The position numbers were made by a program, and so were the translations under genes. A DNA stretch of 24,303 nt, from positions 1-24,303 of the IMG/VR virus record IMGVR_UViG_3300046371_000150. One strand, written 5' to 3'. Below are positions 1-5,127 of the stretch, one piece after another; the first letter of the stretch is position 1; each line of letters opens with the position of its first letter. Below the pieces are notes generated by a model that saw only the letters and a program-made list of their open reading frames with translations, was not told the DNA's origin and made no database searches. This DNA is from a virus.

Positions 1-66
1 CGCAACGGCTGTCTCGGTTTCGATCTCGCCTTCGCCAAAGCACTCTGGGCATTCTTTGTACTGCAT
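1..66 (-). CDS. Small CxxC protein, 3' part cut by window edge
   Basis: The reading frame starts with ATG at 66 on the minus strand and is still open at base 1, giving 22 visible residues. It begins MQYKECPECFGEGEIE, so it carries a CPxCxGxG motif of the type seen in zinc-binding DnaJ-like or zinc-ribbon proteins; the partner cysteines would lie beyond the window. A GGGGAAG ribosome-binding site lies just upstream of the start. It is the last visible gene of the minus-strand unit, downstream of the 93-residue gene and its stop-codon hairpin. Function is unknown beyond likely metal binding. Confidence 0.6.
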   Translation of the reverse strand, partial: MQYKECPECFGEGEIETETAVA

Positions 67-70
67 ATCA

Positions 71-106
71 CTTCCCCTTTCGGGCGGTGGCTGTTAAGCC
101 ACCACC
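71..106 (-). repeat. Intercistronic stop-codon hairpin, copy 1
   Basis: On the minus strand this reads GGTGGCT-TAAC-AGCCACC (86-103), a perfect 7-bp stem with a 4-base loop. The TAA stop of the 93-residue gene lies inside the loop, and the ribosome-binding site of the next gene follows at once. Near-identical sequence occurs at 2951-2984 and a related copy at 391-420. Confidence 0.8.
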
Positions 107-375
107 TTTTGCATTTTATTATAATGTTCAGCCCAATGCACCAGAGCATCGTGGCACTGATTAATTTGATCGTCAGTCATGCCAATTTTACGAGCAATCT
201 CGACAGCCTTACTGGCGTGGCTATAACTCAAATCAATTTGTGCGTTAAACACACCCCAATCAATATTATCAGAGCCAGCTTGCTCGTAAGCCCATTTGTT
301 GTACTGCTCTGCGCGGTGCTGATGCGCCGCAAAATCAACAAGCATTTCCATTTGATCTTTAGTAAATTCAACCAT
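94..375 (-). CDS. Hypothetical 93-residue protein
   Basis: This is a complete small gene with a strong AAGGGAG site about 8 bases before ATG at 375. The protein is predicted largely helical and acidic/aromatic, rich in His, Gln and Tyr (for example HQHRAEQYNKWAYEQAG, residues 18-34). I do not recognise the family and see no membrane segment or catalytic motif. It lies between two copies of the stop-codon hairpin; the C-terminal residues VVA are encoded by the hairpin arm itself, as in the preceding gene. It probably belongs to the short operon driven by the promoter near 759-789. Confidence 0.7.
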   Translation of the reverse strand: MVEFTKDQMEMLVDFAAHQHRAEQYNKWAYEQAGSDNIDWGVFNAQIDLSYSHASKAVEIARKIGMTDDQINQCHDALVHWAEHYNKMQKVVA

Positions 376-390
376 TTTTAAGTCTCCCTT

Positions 391-420
391 GGTTAGGGCG
401 GTGGCTGTTAAGCCACCACC
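391..420 (-). repeat. Intercistronic stop-codon hairpin, copy 2
   Basis: On the minus strand GGTGGCT (417-411), loop TAAC and AGCCACC (406-400) form the same 7-bp hairpin as copy 1, again with the TAA stop of the upstream gene in the loop. It is followed by CTAACCAAGGGAG, which provides the ribosome-binding site of the 93-residue gene. Confidence 0.8.
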
Positions 421-731
421 TTTTTATCTTCTAACGTAATACAAAGTTTCTTTTGACGCTCAACAGTTTTGAAAAAACACCAAACTTTCATCCATTTGTT
501 TTTAGCGTTCTTGTCAAATTTGTAAAACATATCAAGCAGATCACTATATTGGCCATATCTAACACCACCGCGCTTGCCAACAATCACGAATAAGCTAGCG
601 GAACATGAACTGCCATTATAATGCACATCAATTAATGCAGTGCCATAATCTGAATATTCGACCTCAACTCTTGCACCAATTTTAGCGGCGCGGTCGATGA
701 TGAGATTAATCAGTCTGTTTTGATAAGTCAT
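408..731 (-). CDS. Hypothetical 107-residue protein
   Basis: I place the start at ATG 731 (MTYQNRLINL), preceded by an AAGGGAG site; a longer in-frame start at 758 would overlap the promoter -10 element and is rejected. The protein has a helical N-terminus, a beta-rich middle with many Tyr/Val/Ser residues (about 21-60) and a basic Trp/Lys-rich stretch near 75-90. No family is recognised. It is the first gene downstream of a sigma70-like promoter and a terminator that separates it from the LexA-like gene, so it probably heads its own transcript of at least three genes (this one, the 93-residue gene and the CxxC gene). Confidence 0.7.
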   Translation of the reverse strand: MTYQNRLINLIIDRAAKIGARVEVEYSDYGTALIDVHYNGSSCSASLFVIVGKRGGVRYGQYSDLLDMFYKFDKNAKNKWMKVWCFFKTVERQKKLCITLEDKKVVA

Positions 732-758
732 TTTATTCTCCCTTGTTTCGTTATACAT

Positions 759-789
759 ATTATATAATCATATATCACACCGATATCAA
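759..789 (-). promoter_or_regulatory. Sigma70-like promoter, minus strand
   Basis: On the minus strand TTGATA (789-784) is followed after 17 bases by TATATA (766-761), and two bases further on TATAAT is present (764-759). The predicted transcript would start near 752, about 20 bases before the ATG at 731. The surrounding sequence is clearly more AT-rich than the neighbouring genes. The motif match is direct; promoter activity is inferred. Confidence 0.65.
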
Positions 790-806
790 CCCCTAATATT
801 TATCAG

Positions 807-840
807 GAAAATAATAGGGGCGGTTTCCCGCCCCTTTTTT
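807..840. terminator. Bidirectional intrinsic terminator
   Basis: AGGGGCGG (816-823) and CCGCCCCT (828-835) form a perfect 8-bp stem with a 4-base loop (GAAA on the minus strand). The plus strand continues into six T residues (835-840); the minus strand continues into TATTATTTT (815-807). It lies immediately after the stop of the LexA-like gene, so its main role is probably ending the upstream minus-strand operon. Confidence 0.8.
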
Positions 841-1045
841 ACTGTATCTCAATAGACCGATGCACTCCGGCTGGTTTCTTGATTGCGCCACGATCAACCA
901 GATTGTGGATGTGGTACTGAATGGTCGTGACGCCTTTACCCATTCCCGCCGCAACCTCGCGCACTGAGGGCGTGAAGCCGTACCTGCGCTGGTGTCGTGC
1001 AATCCAGCGCAACACCTCGCTCTGTGCCTTTGTAAGATTAGCCAT
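839..1045 (-). CDS. LexA-type winged-helix DNA-binding protein lacking the protease domain
   Basis: The 68-residue protein aligns along almost its whole length with the N-terminal winged-helix domain of LexA: LTKAQSEVLRWIARHQRRYG (4-23), then FTPSVREVAAGMGKGVTTIQ (24-43) as helix-turn-helix, then HIHNLVDRGAIKK and a short wing ending in HRSIEIQ. Full LexA is about 200 residues and has a C-terminal Ser/Lys self-cleavage (S24) domain; none is present here. The start ATG overlaps the end of the exonuclease gene by 8 bases, so the two are co-translated. A terminator follows. It probably represses or modulates phage or host promoters; without a cleavage domain it should not respond to RecA directly. 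A generic MarR/GntR-like wHTH is the alternative reading. Confidence 0.8.
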   Translation of the reverse strand: MANLTKAQSEVLRWIARHQRRYGFTPSVREVAAGMGKGVTTIQYHIHNLVDRGAIKKPAGVHRSIEIQ

Positions 1046-2003
1046 TTGGCACCTCTTTCACCGTCAGGGTTTTCTGCCGGACAATCGACTCTGGTTTTGC
1101 GGCAACCGTCTTAGCTGGTTGTGCGCGGGTTTTACGCATCGGCCACTTGATGTAATAACGCGAGCCGTCATAAGTCACTACGCCTTCCTCATGATTGCCC
1201 AGCATCTCTTTAAGGTTTGCCTCGGCAATGTCGATTTCCTGATCCAAGGCTTTCTTTTGCGCCTTGGCGTCAATCAGGATGCCAGCCCAGTAGTCTGCGG
1301 CCACCACGCCATCCAGATCAAGCGGCGGCGCACCATCGTCCACGTTATTCCACGCGGCGTTTGCGTCTGCTGACGTAATCGCCGGATACCAGTCGCCCAT
1401 CTCGATGTTACGCTCAAACTCGCGGATCGCGTTGGCAATCTCACCCTGCACCACAAGGTCGGCCTGATACATGAACAGGCGCAACTCACCGCCGCGATAC
1501 AGAACGGCAACGCAACCCCACTCATATCCGGCGCACATCATCTGCGCCTGTATCTGTAGGACGCCCCTGTGCGGCGCCGGAGCATCTTCGGCTATGACGC
1601 TGGTGTTCTTCGCCTCAAGGACGCCCACGCCGCTTATATCGACAGGCTGACCCTGTGGGCAGTAGATACCGTTGGCCGGATCGTGCGCGACCATCTGGGT
1701 GCCAGTGCCTTTGCCATCCAGCGATGCGGCAAGTGGTAGCGATGGGTGATGGATCGCCGCGTCAAAGTCGATGACCACATCGGTCAGGTTCAGACGCTTG
1801 GCGGCCTCGGTCAATATGACTGGCTCCAGCGTGTCGCCCCAGAACATCGGCTCGTTCTGCTCCAGCGACTGACGAGGCTTACCCTGACGCGCATCCAAGA
1901 TGGAACGCATCAGTTCGTTGGGTGTCTCGTATGGGCTGACGCCCATTAGCACAGGTATTCGTGATGCTGAAATAAGTGTATCAGGCGTAAGTTTACCGAC
2001 CAT
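1038..2003 (-). CDS. YqaJ-family (lambda exonuclease-like) recombinase nuclease
   Basis: The 321-residue protein is a PD-(D/E)XK exonuclease of the YqaJ type. The N-terminus shows the characteristic ISASRIPVLMGVSPYETPNEL (12-32) segment and WGDTLEPVI with Glu60. The catalytic core is Asp96 in AASLDGK, Glu130-Ala-Lys132 (VLEAK) and the QIQAQ motif (150-154). Members degrade one strand of duplex DNA to make ssDNA for annealing, normally with a RecT/Beta-type annealase; I see no such annealase here, and the ssDNA-binding-like protein at 4408-5052 is the likely partner. Length is usual for the family, with a lysine-rich C-terminal extension. Start ATG overlaps the previous stop as TAATG. Confidence 0.9.
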   Translation of the reverse strand: MVGKLTPDTLISASRIPVLMGVSPYETPNELMRSILDARQGKPRQSLEQNEPMFWGDTLEPVILTEAAKRLNLTDVVIDFDAAIHHPSLPLAASLDGKGTGTQMVAHDPANGIYCPQGQPVDISGVGVLEAKNTSVIAEDAPAPHRGVLQIQAQMMCAGYEWGCVAVLYRGGELRLFMYQADLVVQGEIANAIREFERNIEMGDWYPAITSADANAAWNNVDDGAPPLDLDGVVAADYWAGILIDAKAQKKALDQEIDIAEANLKEMLGNHEEGVVTYDGSRYYIKWPMRKTRAQPAKTVAAKPESIVRQKTLTVKEVPNG

Positions 2004-2218
2004 TAGTCTCTCCTATTTTCTGTAATTACAAACCAGTCACGCGTCATATTGGATATTTCTGTAAGAACGCGCTGTTGATTAGCTGGTAAATGTTTCCAAT
2101 CTTGATCAATGAAGGTGCCACTATCCATAAATTCGTGACGCATTTCACCACTAAGCAAATTGTATTCGCTGTCAGACAGGTTTATGCGATAACCTTTTTT
2201 CAATTTAGTTACTTTCAT
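2003..2218 (-). CDS. Hypothetical 71-residue protein
   Basis: This short gene is translationally coupled at both ends: its ATG overlaps the stop of the HNH gene (TAATG) and its stop overlaps the ATG of the exonuclease (TAATG). The product starts MKVTKLKKGYRINLSDSEYN and is predicted mixed alpha/beta with many charged residues. No family is recognised. Fixed position directly before the exonuclease suggests it belongs to the same nuclease/recombination operon, but this says little about its function. Confidence 0.65.
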   Translation of the reverse strand: MKVTKLKKGYRINLSDSEYNLLSGEMRHEFMDSGTFIDQDWKHLPANQQRVLTEISNMTRDWFVITENRRD

Positions 2219-2532
2219 TATTTTGTTCCCTTCACAGTTAAAAAATCTTTGTTATTGTGCGTTTTTACTTTGTGACAATTCGCGCACAGGAGTTGAAATA
2301 GTTCGTTTGGGTCGTGGCCAGCCTTAATCATTCGGTTGATCTGGTTTGTATTTTGCTGGCCATTCATTTTGACCAAACCATTTGACCGCCACTTGATCGG
2401 GTCAATGTGGTCAAACTCAAGGACAACGTGGTAGTCCTCGCCGCAAACAGAGCAAGCCCCGCCCAGATGATCGATAGCCTGACGCCTCAGTTTCATTCTG
2501 GACTTGCGCTGAGTCTCTGGATTGTGTCCCAT
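2218..2532 (-). CDS. HNH endonuclease
   Basis: The protein has a clear HNH core: CSVCGED, then LEFDHIDP with the catalytic His of the first motif, a central NQINRM segment, and CANCHKVKTH supplying the second zinc cysteine pair and final His. I choose ATG 2532 (MGHNPETQ), which overlaps the stop of the membrane miniprotein as TGATG, giving 104 residues; a start at 2574 would lengthen it by 14 residues without matching the family. Small phage HNH proteins either are homing-type nicking enzymes or assist terminase cutting. The position far from terminase, inside the exonuclease operon, favours a mobile or recombination-associated role. Confidence 0.88.
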   Translation of the reverse strand: MGHNPETQRKSRMKLRRQAIDHLGGACSVCGEDYHVVLEFDHIDPIKWRSNGLVKMNGQQNTNQINRMIKAGHDPNELFQLLCANCHKVKTHNNKDFLTVKGTK

Positions 2533-2678
2533 CACGATGCCCCCCAAATCGACATGAGATACCACCACGTCCAAGAGCGTGACGACTCGATGCCGAATAT
2601 CCAGAGCCAGTCGAACCAGCCCAAAAAAAAGATCAGGATAATAATCCCACCGATAATATCATCTACGCGTGATGTCAT
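2532..2678 (-). CDS. Trp-rich membrane miniprotein, 48 residues
   Basis: The ATG at 2678 has a good AAAAGGGAG site upstream. The product has one strong hydrophobic segment, IIGGIIILIFFLGWFDWLWI (residues 8-27), followed by a polar SSRS and a second, shorter aromatic stretch WTWWYLMSIW. Seven of 48 residues are tryptophan. It starts inside the end of the 95-residue gene (20-base overlap) and ends in the start of the HNH gene. It should sit in the inner membrane. Candidates are a superinfection-exclusion or holin-like peptide; nothing in the sequence decides this. Confidence 0.65.
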   Translation of the reverse strand: MTSRVDDIIGGIIILIFFLGWFDWLWIFGIESSRSWTWWYLMSIWGAS

Positions 2679-2946
2679 GTTTCTTTCTCCCTTTTGCGTA
2701 ATTGGATTTCTTCTCAGGCTTGGTGTACCAGCCATTCATTTTGAGGCGGGACTCGGACATGACCACGGCACGACCCACCCAGATTTCGCCATCGTGGATG
2801 CGAGTCTTGGGCATCCACAGCCTGTCATGTAAAGCGTAGGCCGCGTCAAGCGCGTCCCACTTGTCGAGGTACGGCTTGCTGACCTGTGCGCCGCGTGGCG
2901 TGAAGGCGTGTTCGACAACGTACCAATATGGTTTTTGTTCTGGCAT
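2659..2946 (-). CDS. Hypothetical 95-residue protein
   Basis: ATG 2946 (MPEQKPYWYVVEHAFTPRGA) has a GAAAGGGGA site upstream, directly after the third stop-codon hairpin. The N-terminal half looks like a compact alpha/beta fold with DKWDALDAAYALHDRLWMP as an amphipathic helix; the C-terminus is very basic (KPEKKSNYAKGRKKH). No named family is recognised. The basic tail could bind nucleic acid. It overlaps the membrane miniprotein by 20 bases. Confidence 0.65.
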   Translation of the reverse strand: MPEQKPYWYVVEHAFTPRGAQVSKPYLDKWDALDAAYALHDRLWMPKTRIHDGEIWVGRAVVMSESRLKMNGWYTKPEKKSNYAKGRKKHDITRR

Positions 2947-2950
2947 TTAT

Positions 2951-2984
2951 TTTCCCCTTTCGGGCGGGGCTGTTAAGCCGCCGC
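2951..2984 (-). repeat. Intercistronic stop-codon hairpin, degenerate copy 3
   Basis: The sequence is nearly identical to 71-106, including the downstream GAAAGGGGA ribosome-binding region, but base changes shorten the perfect stem to GGCT/AGCC (4 bp) around the TAAC loop. The TAA in the loop is again the stop of the upstream gene (2973-3209), whose C-terminal AAA matches VVA at copies 1 and 2. Confidence 0.75.
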
Positions 2985-3209
2985 CATAAGTTTACGCTTG
3001 CACTCATCAACAAACTCATGTGCGTCAGTGATAACGCTCTGCGGGTCATACCCAGCTTCGAGGCAATACCCGCAAGCACGAACCGCACAGAACGCGGCAA
3101 TGTCCGCATTTGTCTGGGTTTGAGGGCGATTAACATAATCTCTGAACGTGTTGTATTCACCAATCATGCTAATCATTGCGTGATGATTTTTTGTGTCTTG
3201 CTTAGTCAT
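2973..3209 (-). CDS. Hypothetical 78-residue protein, first gene of leftward operon
   Basis: ATG 3209 (MTKQDTKNHHAMISMIGEYN) is preceded by CTAACCAAAGGAG, the same leader word as before the 93-residue gene. Longer in-frame starts would run into the divergent promoter region. The product is predicted helical with cysteines at residues 46, 51 and 69 (mid and C-terminal half). No family is recognised. As the first gene leaving the divergent control region it may be an early regulator or host-takeover protein, by position only. Confidence 0.65.
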   Translation of the reverse strand: MTKQDTKNHHAMISMIGEYNTFRDYVNRPQTQTNADIAAFCAVRACGYCLEAGYDPQSVITDAHEFVDECKRKLMAAA

Positions 3210-3331
3210 TCTATATTCTCCTTTGGTTAGTGCTGGTATGTTCCAGCGATGTACTATAGATAAGATATATATTGATGTGATACAAGGGCTATAGTACATA
3301 AATATGCAATTATTTTTACAGGAGACGCTAA
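3210..3331. promoter_or_regulatory. Divergent control region
   Basis: This AT-rich gap separates the leftward and rightward transcription units. It holds an 11-bp inverted repeat (3249-3299), a small hairpin GCTGG/CCAGC (3232-3247), a GTTC-N7-GTAC site (3240-3254) resembling the alphaproteobacterial LexA box GTTC-N7-GTTC, and a plausible rightward promoter TTGATG (3272-3277) with TACATA (3295-3300) after 17 bases. A leftward promoter is expected but I see only weak matches. GGAG at 3321-3324 is the ribosome-binding site of the rightward gene. Confidence 0.65.
3249..3299. repeat. 11-bp inverted repeat, operator candidate
   Basis: ATGTACTATAG (3249-3259) and CTATAGTACAT (3289-3299) are exact reverse complements separated by 29 bp. 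Each arm also contains the palindrome CTATAG, so each could be a binding site by itself. The right arm overlaps the proposed rightward -10 element. Likely ligands are the adjacent ribbon-helix-helix protein or the LexA-like protein. Confidence 0.75.
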
Positions 3332-3520
3332 GTGTCTGAAATTAAAGCAACCCTGCTCCGGCTCAGAACCAGCACAACATCTGGTTTGAAGGCAGAATTG
3401 GAGCATTCGGCGCACAGATCGATGGCCAGTCTGGCCGATGAGTTGATCGAAAAGGGCTTGGATGAACTGCGTAACGAGCGACTCAAAGATGTGGCAAGAG
3501 CCGCCGGAGAGGTCTGTTAA
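3332..3520 (+). CDS. Ribbon-helix-helix (Arc/MetJ-type) regulator
   Basis: The 62-residue product starts with GTG at 3332, eight bases after GGAG. The pattern TLLRLRTSTTSGLKAELEHS (7-26) followed by SMASLADELIEKGLDEL fits an Arc-like fold: a short beta strand with alternating side chains (LRLR), helix A, a turn at RSMAS and helix B. Such proteins dimerise and insert the paired strands into the DNA major groove. It is the first gene of the rightward operon and lies next to an inverted repeat, the normal arrangement for an autoregulated repressor. The downstream nuclease starts immediately after its stop codon. Confidence 0.65.
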   Translation: MSEIKATLLRLRTSTTSGLKAELEHSAHRSMASLADELIEKGLDELRNERLKDVARAAGEVC

Positions 3521-3973
3521 ATGAAAGCGGGTGGTGGACGCCAGAAAGGCGCACAGTTTGAGCGTGACATTGCCAAGGCTCTTGACGAGGCACTGGGCAT
3601 CAAGTTTCACCGGAACCTTCGGCAGTATCAGAAGGCTGGGCTGGACGACCTTACCCGCGAGGATGGCAAGGCGTTCCCATTTATGCTGGAGTTAAAGCGG
3701 TATGGTCAGGGAACCAACAGCCAGCCAGCGTGGTGGGATCAGATTTGCGCGGCGGCTAGGTCTGCCGACAACGAACACGACAGCTATCCGGCTCTGATCT
3801 ATAAGTATGACCGCCAGCCCATCAGATGCCGTGTGCCGCTACAGGCCGTGGCTGATCTGGGTCAGTTCGGGGTTCAGCAGGGCGAAGATAAGTATGACTG
3901 GCGGTACGCTGTCGAGATGGACTGGGACACATTCATGATGGTTTGTCGGGAGTTGCTGGCTGATGCGGCCTAA
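3521..3973 (+). CDS. PD-(D/E)XK nuclease, Holliday-junction-resolvase-like
   Basis: The 150-residue protein has KGAQFERDIAKALDEALG (9-26) as the N-terminal helix with a conserved Glu, RNLRQYQKAGLDD (31-43) supplying the Asp, and FMLELKRYG with Glu57-x-Lys59 as the catalytic pair. The following helix contains AWWDQICAAA, and the strand YPALIYKYDRQPIRC fits the core of the fold. Similar small phage nucleases are annotated as resolvases or VRR-NUC-like endonucleases. It overlaps the next nuclease gene by 11 bases. Resolution of branched DNA before packaging is the likely role; a restriction-like function is the alternative. Confidence 0.72.
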   Translation: MKAGGGRQKGAQFERDIAKALDEALGIKFHRNLRQYQKAGLDDLTREDGKAFPFMLELKRYGQGTNSQPAWWDQICAAARSADNEHDSYPALIYKYDRQPIRCRVPLQAVADLGQFGVQQGEDKYDWRYAVEMDWDTFMMVCRELLADAA

Positions 3974-4385
3974 GTACGAGACAAGCAAAGACCTGCAAAA
4001 CGAGCAGGAAGTCGCCGACATCGTGTCGGGCTTGGGCTACAGCCTTCGCAAGCTACCTATGCAGTATCGGCTCGACTTTGCGATATTCAGGGACGCCGAG
4101 TGCCTTGGTTTTGCCGAAGTCAAGACGCGCAGTTTTCATATGAATAAGTATCCGACAGTGATGATTTCGCTGTCGAAGGTGTTGGCGGCTGACGCGCTGA
4201 CACGCAAGACCGGATTGCCTTGTTACCTGATTTGTAAATACACAGATTGTGTCGCAAGGCTTGACTTCGCCCATCCGCTTGATCTAAGGATGGGTGGACG
4301 GACAGATCGCAACGACCCACAGGATGTGGACATCTGCGCTTTTTATCCGATCAGTGGGTTCACAATCGTGAGCCAAAATCAATGA
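3963..4385 (+). CDS. Second PD-(D/E)XK nuclease
   Basis: The 140-residue protein contains YRLDFAIFRDAECLGFAEVKTR (35-56): Asp38 on the first core strand and Glu52-Val-Lys54 on the second, the standard D...ExK arrangement, preceded by an N-terminal helix with NEQEVA. It is not an obvious duplicate of the preceding nuclease, because spacing and flanking sequence differ. The C-terminus includes several Cys residues (CYLICKYTDC). Consecutive overlapping genes suggest a shared operon and perhaps a shared complex. The exact substrate is unknown. Confidence 0.65.
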   Translation: MRPKYETSKDLQNEQEVADIVSGLGYSLRKLPMQYRLDFAIFRDAECLGFAEVKTRSFHMNKYPTVMISLSKVLAADALTRKTGLPCYLICKYTDCVARLDFAHPLDLRMGGRTDRNDPQDVDICAFYPISGFTIVSQNQ

Positions 4386-4407
4386 CGTTACAGAAAAGGA
4401 AAATGTT

Positions 4408-5052
4408 ATGGCGTTAGGACTTCAAACAGAATCTTCAGGTGGTGGTGACATCACACCTATTGTTAAGTGGGATGCCAAGGCTGGTGATCTAATTAAGGTG
4501 GATCGTGAGAACGATGGCAGTGGCTGGGTTAAGAACGAAACGGAAATGACCCTGCCGATCAGCTTTGCGATGGACTTCGACAACATGCAGATCGGCTGGC
4601 TGTCCTTTGCGACAGGCGCACCAGATTTTCATATGGTCAATCTTGGCGAGCGTATGCCGCCAAAGCCATCGGATGACCACAAGCAGTGCTTCCGCGTGAA
4701 GATCGCAAGCGGCGACTTGGGACTGCGTGAGTTCTCTCACAGTGCCAAGACGGTCATGAGGGCTATGGATAAGTTGCACGATCAGTTTGTGGCTGGTCAG
4801 GCGGCAAATGCCGGCAAAACTCCGGTCGTCACCATCGGCGGCACAGAGACAGTAAAGATCGACACGCCACAGGGCGAGTTGAGATTTAAGGTTCCCGAAT
4901 GGTCAATCAATCAGTGGATTGATCGTCCGGCAATGTTTGACGGCGGGGTCGCTCCATCCCAGCCGTCAACCCAACCTGCACCGGAGGTGAGTTTTAGCGC
5001 ACCTGCGGGTTCACCACCACCCGCACAGGCGGCGGCTGACCCACTGTTCTAG
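4408..5052 (+). CDS. Probable ssDNA-binding protein
   Basis: The 214-residue protein has a beta-rich N-terminal domain (about 15-115) with aromatic and basic residues, a middle domain to about 178, then a low-complexity Pro/Ala/Ser linker (PSQPSTQPAP... SPPPAQAA) and a hydrophobic/acidic tip ADPLF. This plan (folded domain, disordered proline-rich linker, short acidic-hydrophobic C-terminus) is typical of SSB and T7 gp2.5-type proteins. Neighbours are recombination nucleases on one side and the primase-helicase on the other. The family itself is not firmly recognised; a conserved unknown recombination protein is the alternative. The start has an AGGAAAATGTT leader with AAGGAAA upstream. Confidence 0.5.
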   Translation: MALGLQTESSGGGDITPIVKWDAKAGDLIKVDRENDGSGWVKNETEMTLPISFAMDFDNMQIGWLSFATGAPDFHMVNLGERMPPKPSDDHKQCFRVKIASGDLGLREFSHSAKTVMRAMDKLHDQFVAGQAANAGKTPVVTIGGTETVKIDTPQGELRFKVPEWSINQWIDRPAMFDGGVAPSQPSTQPAPEVSFSAPAGSPPPAQAAADPLF

Positions 5053-5058
5053 TGCAGG

Positions 5059-5093
5059 GGTGCGGCGGGGGTTTCCCTTGCCCCTGCCGCACC
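5059..5093 (+). other. Strong GC hairpin after the ssDNA-binding-like gene
   Basis: GGTGCGGC (5059-5066) pairs with GCCGCACC (5086-5093), and GGGG (5067-5070) with CCCC (5081-5084), with one bulged T (5085) and a 10-base loop. No T tract follows, so this is not a standard intrinsic terminator. It lies between a highly expressed type of gene and the primase-helicase and could protect the 3' end of the upstream message or attenuate read-through. Confidence 0.65.
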
Positions 5094-5127
5094 ACTTACA
5101 AGGGAAAAGGGATAAGAGGGGTTAGCA

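Noticed and set aside
732-758. Upstream extension of the 107-residue gene to ATG 758
   Set aside because: It would overlap the -10 region and the predicted transcript start; ATG 731 has the ribosome-binding site.
921-1373. 150-residue plus-strand frame opposite the LexA-like and exonuclease genes
   Set aside because: The opposite strand encodes clear LexA and YqaJ motifs; the plus-strand product has Cys/Arg/Trp-rich shadow composition.
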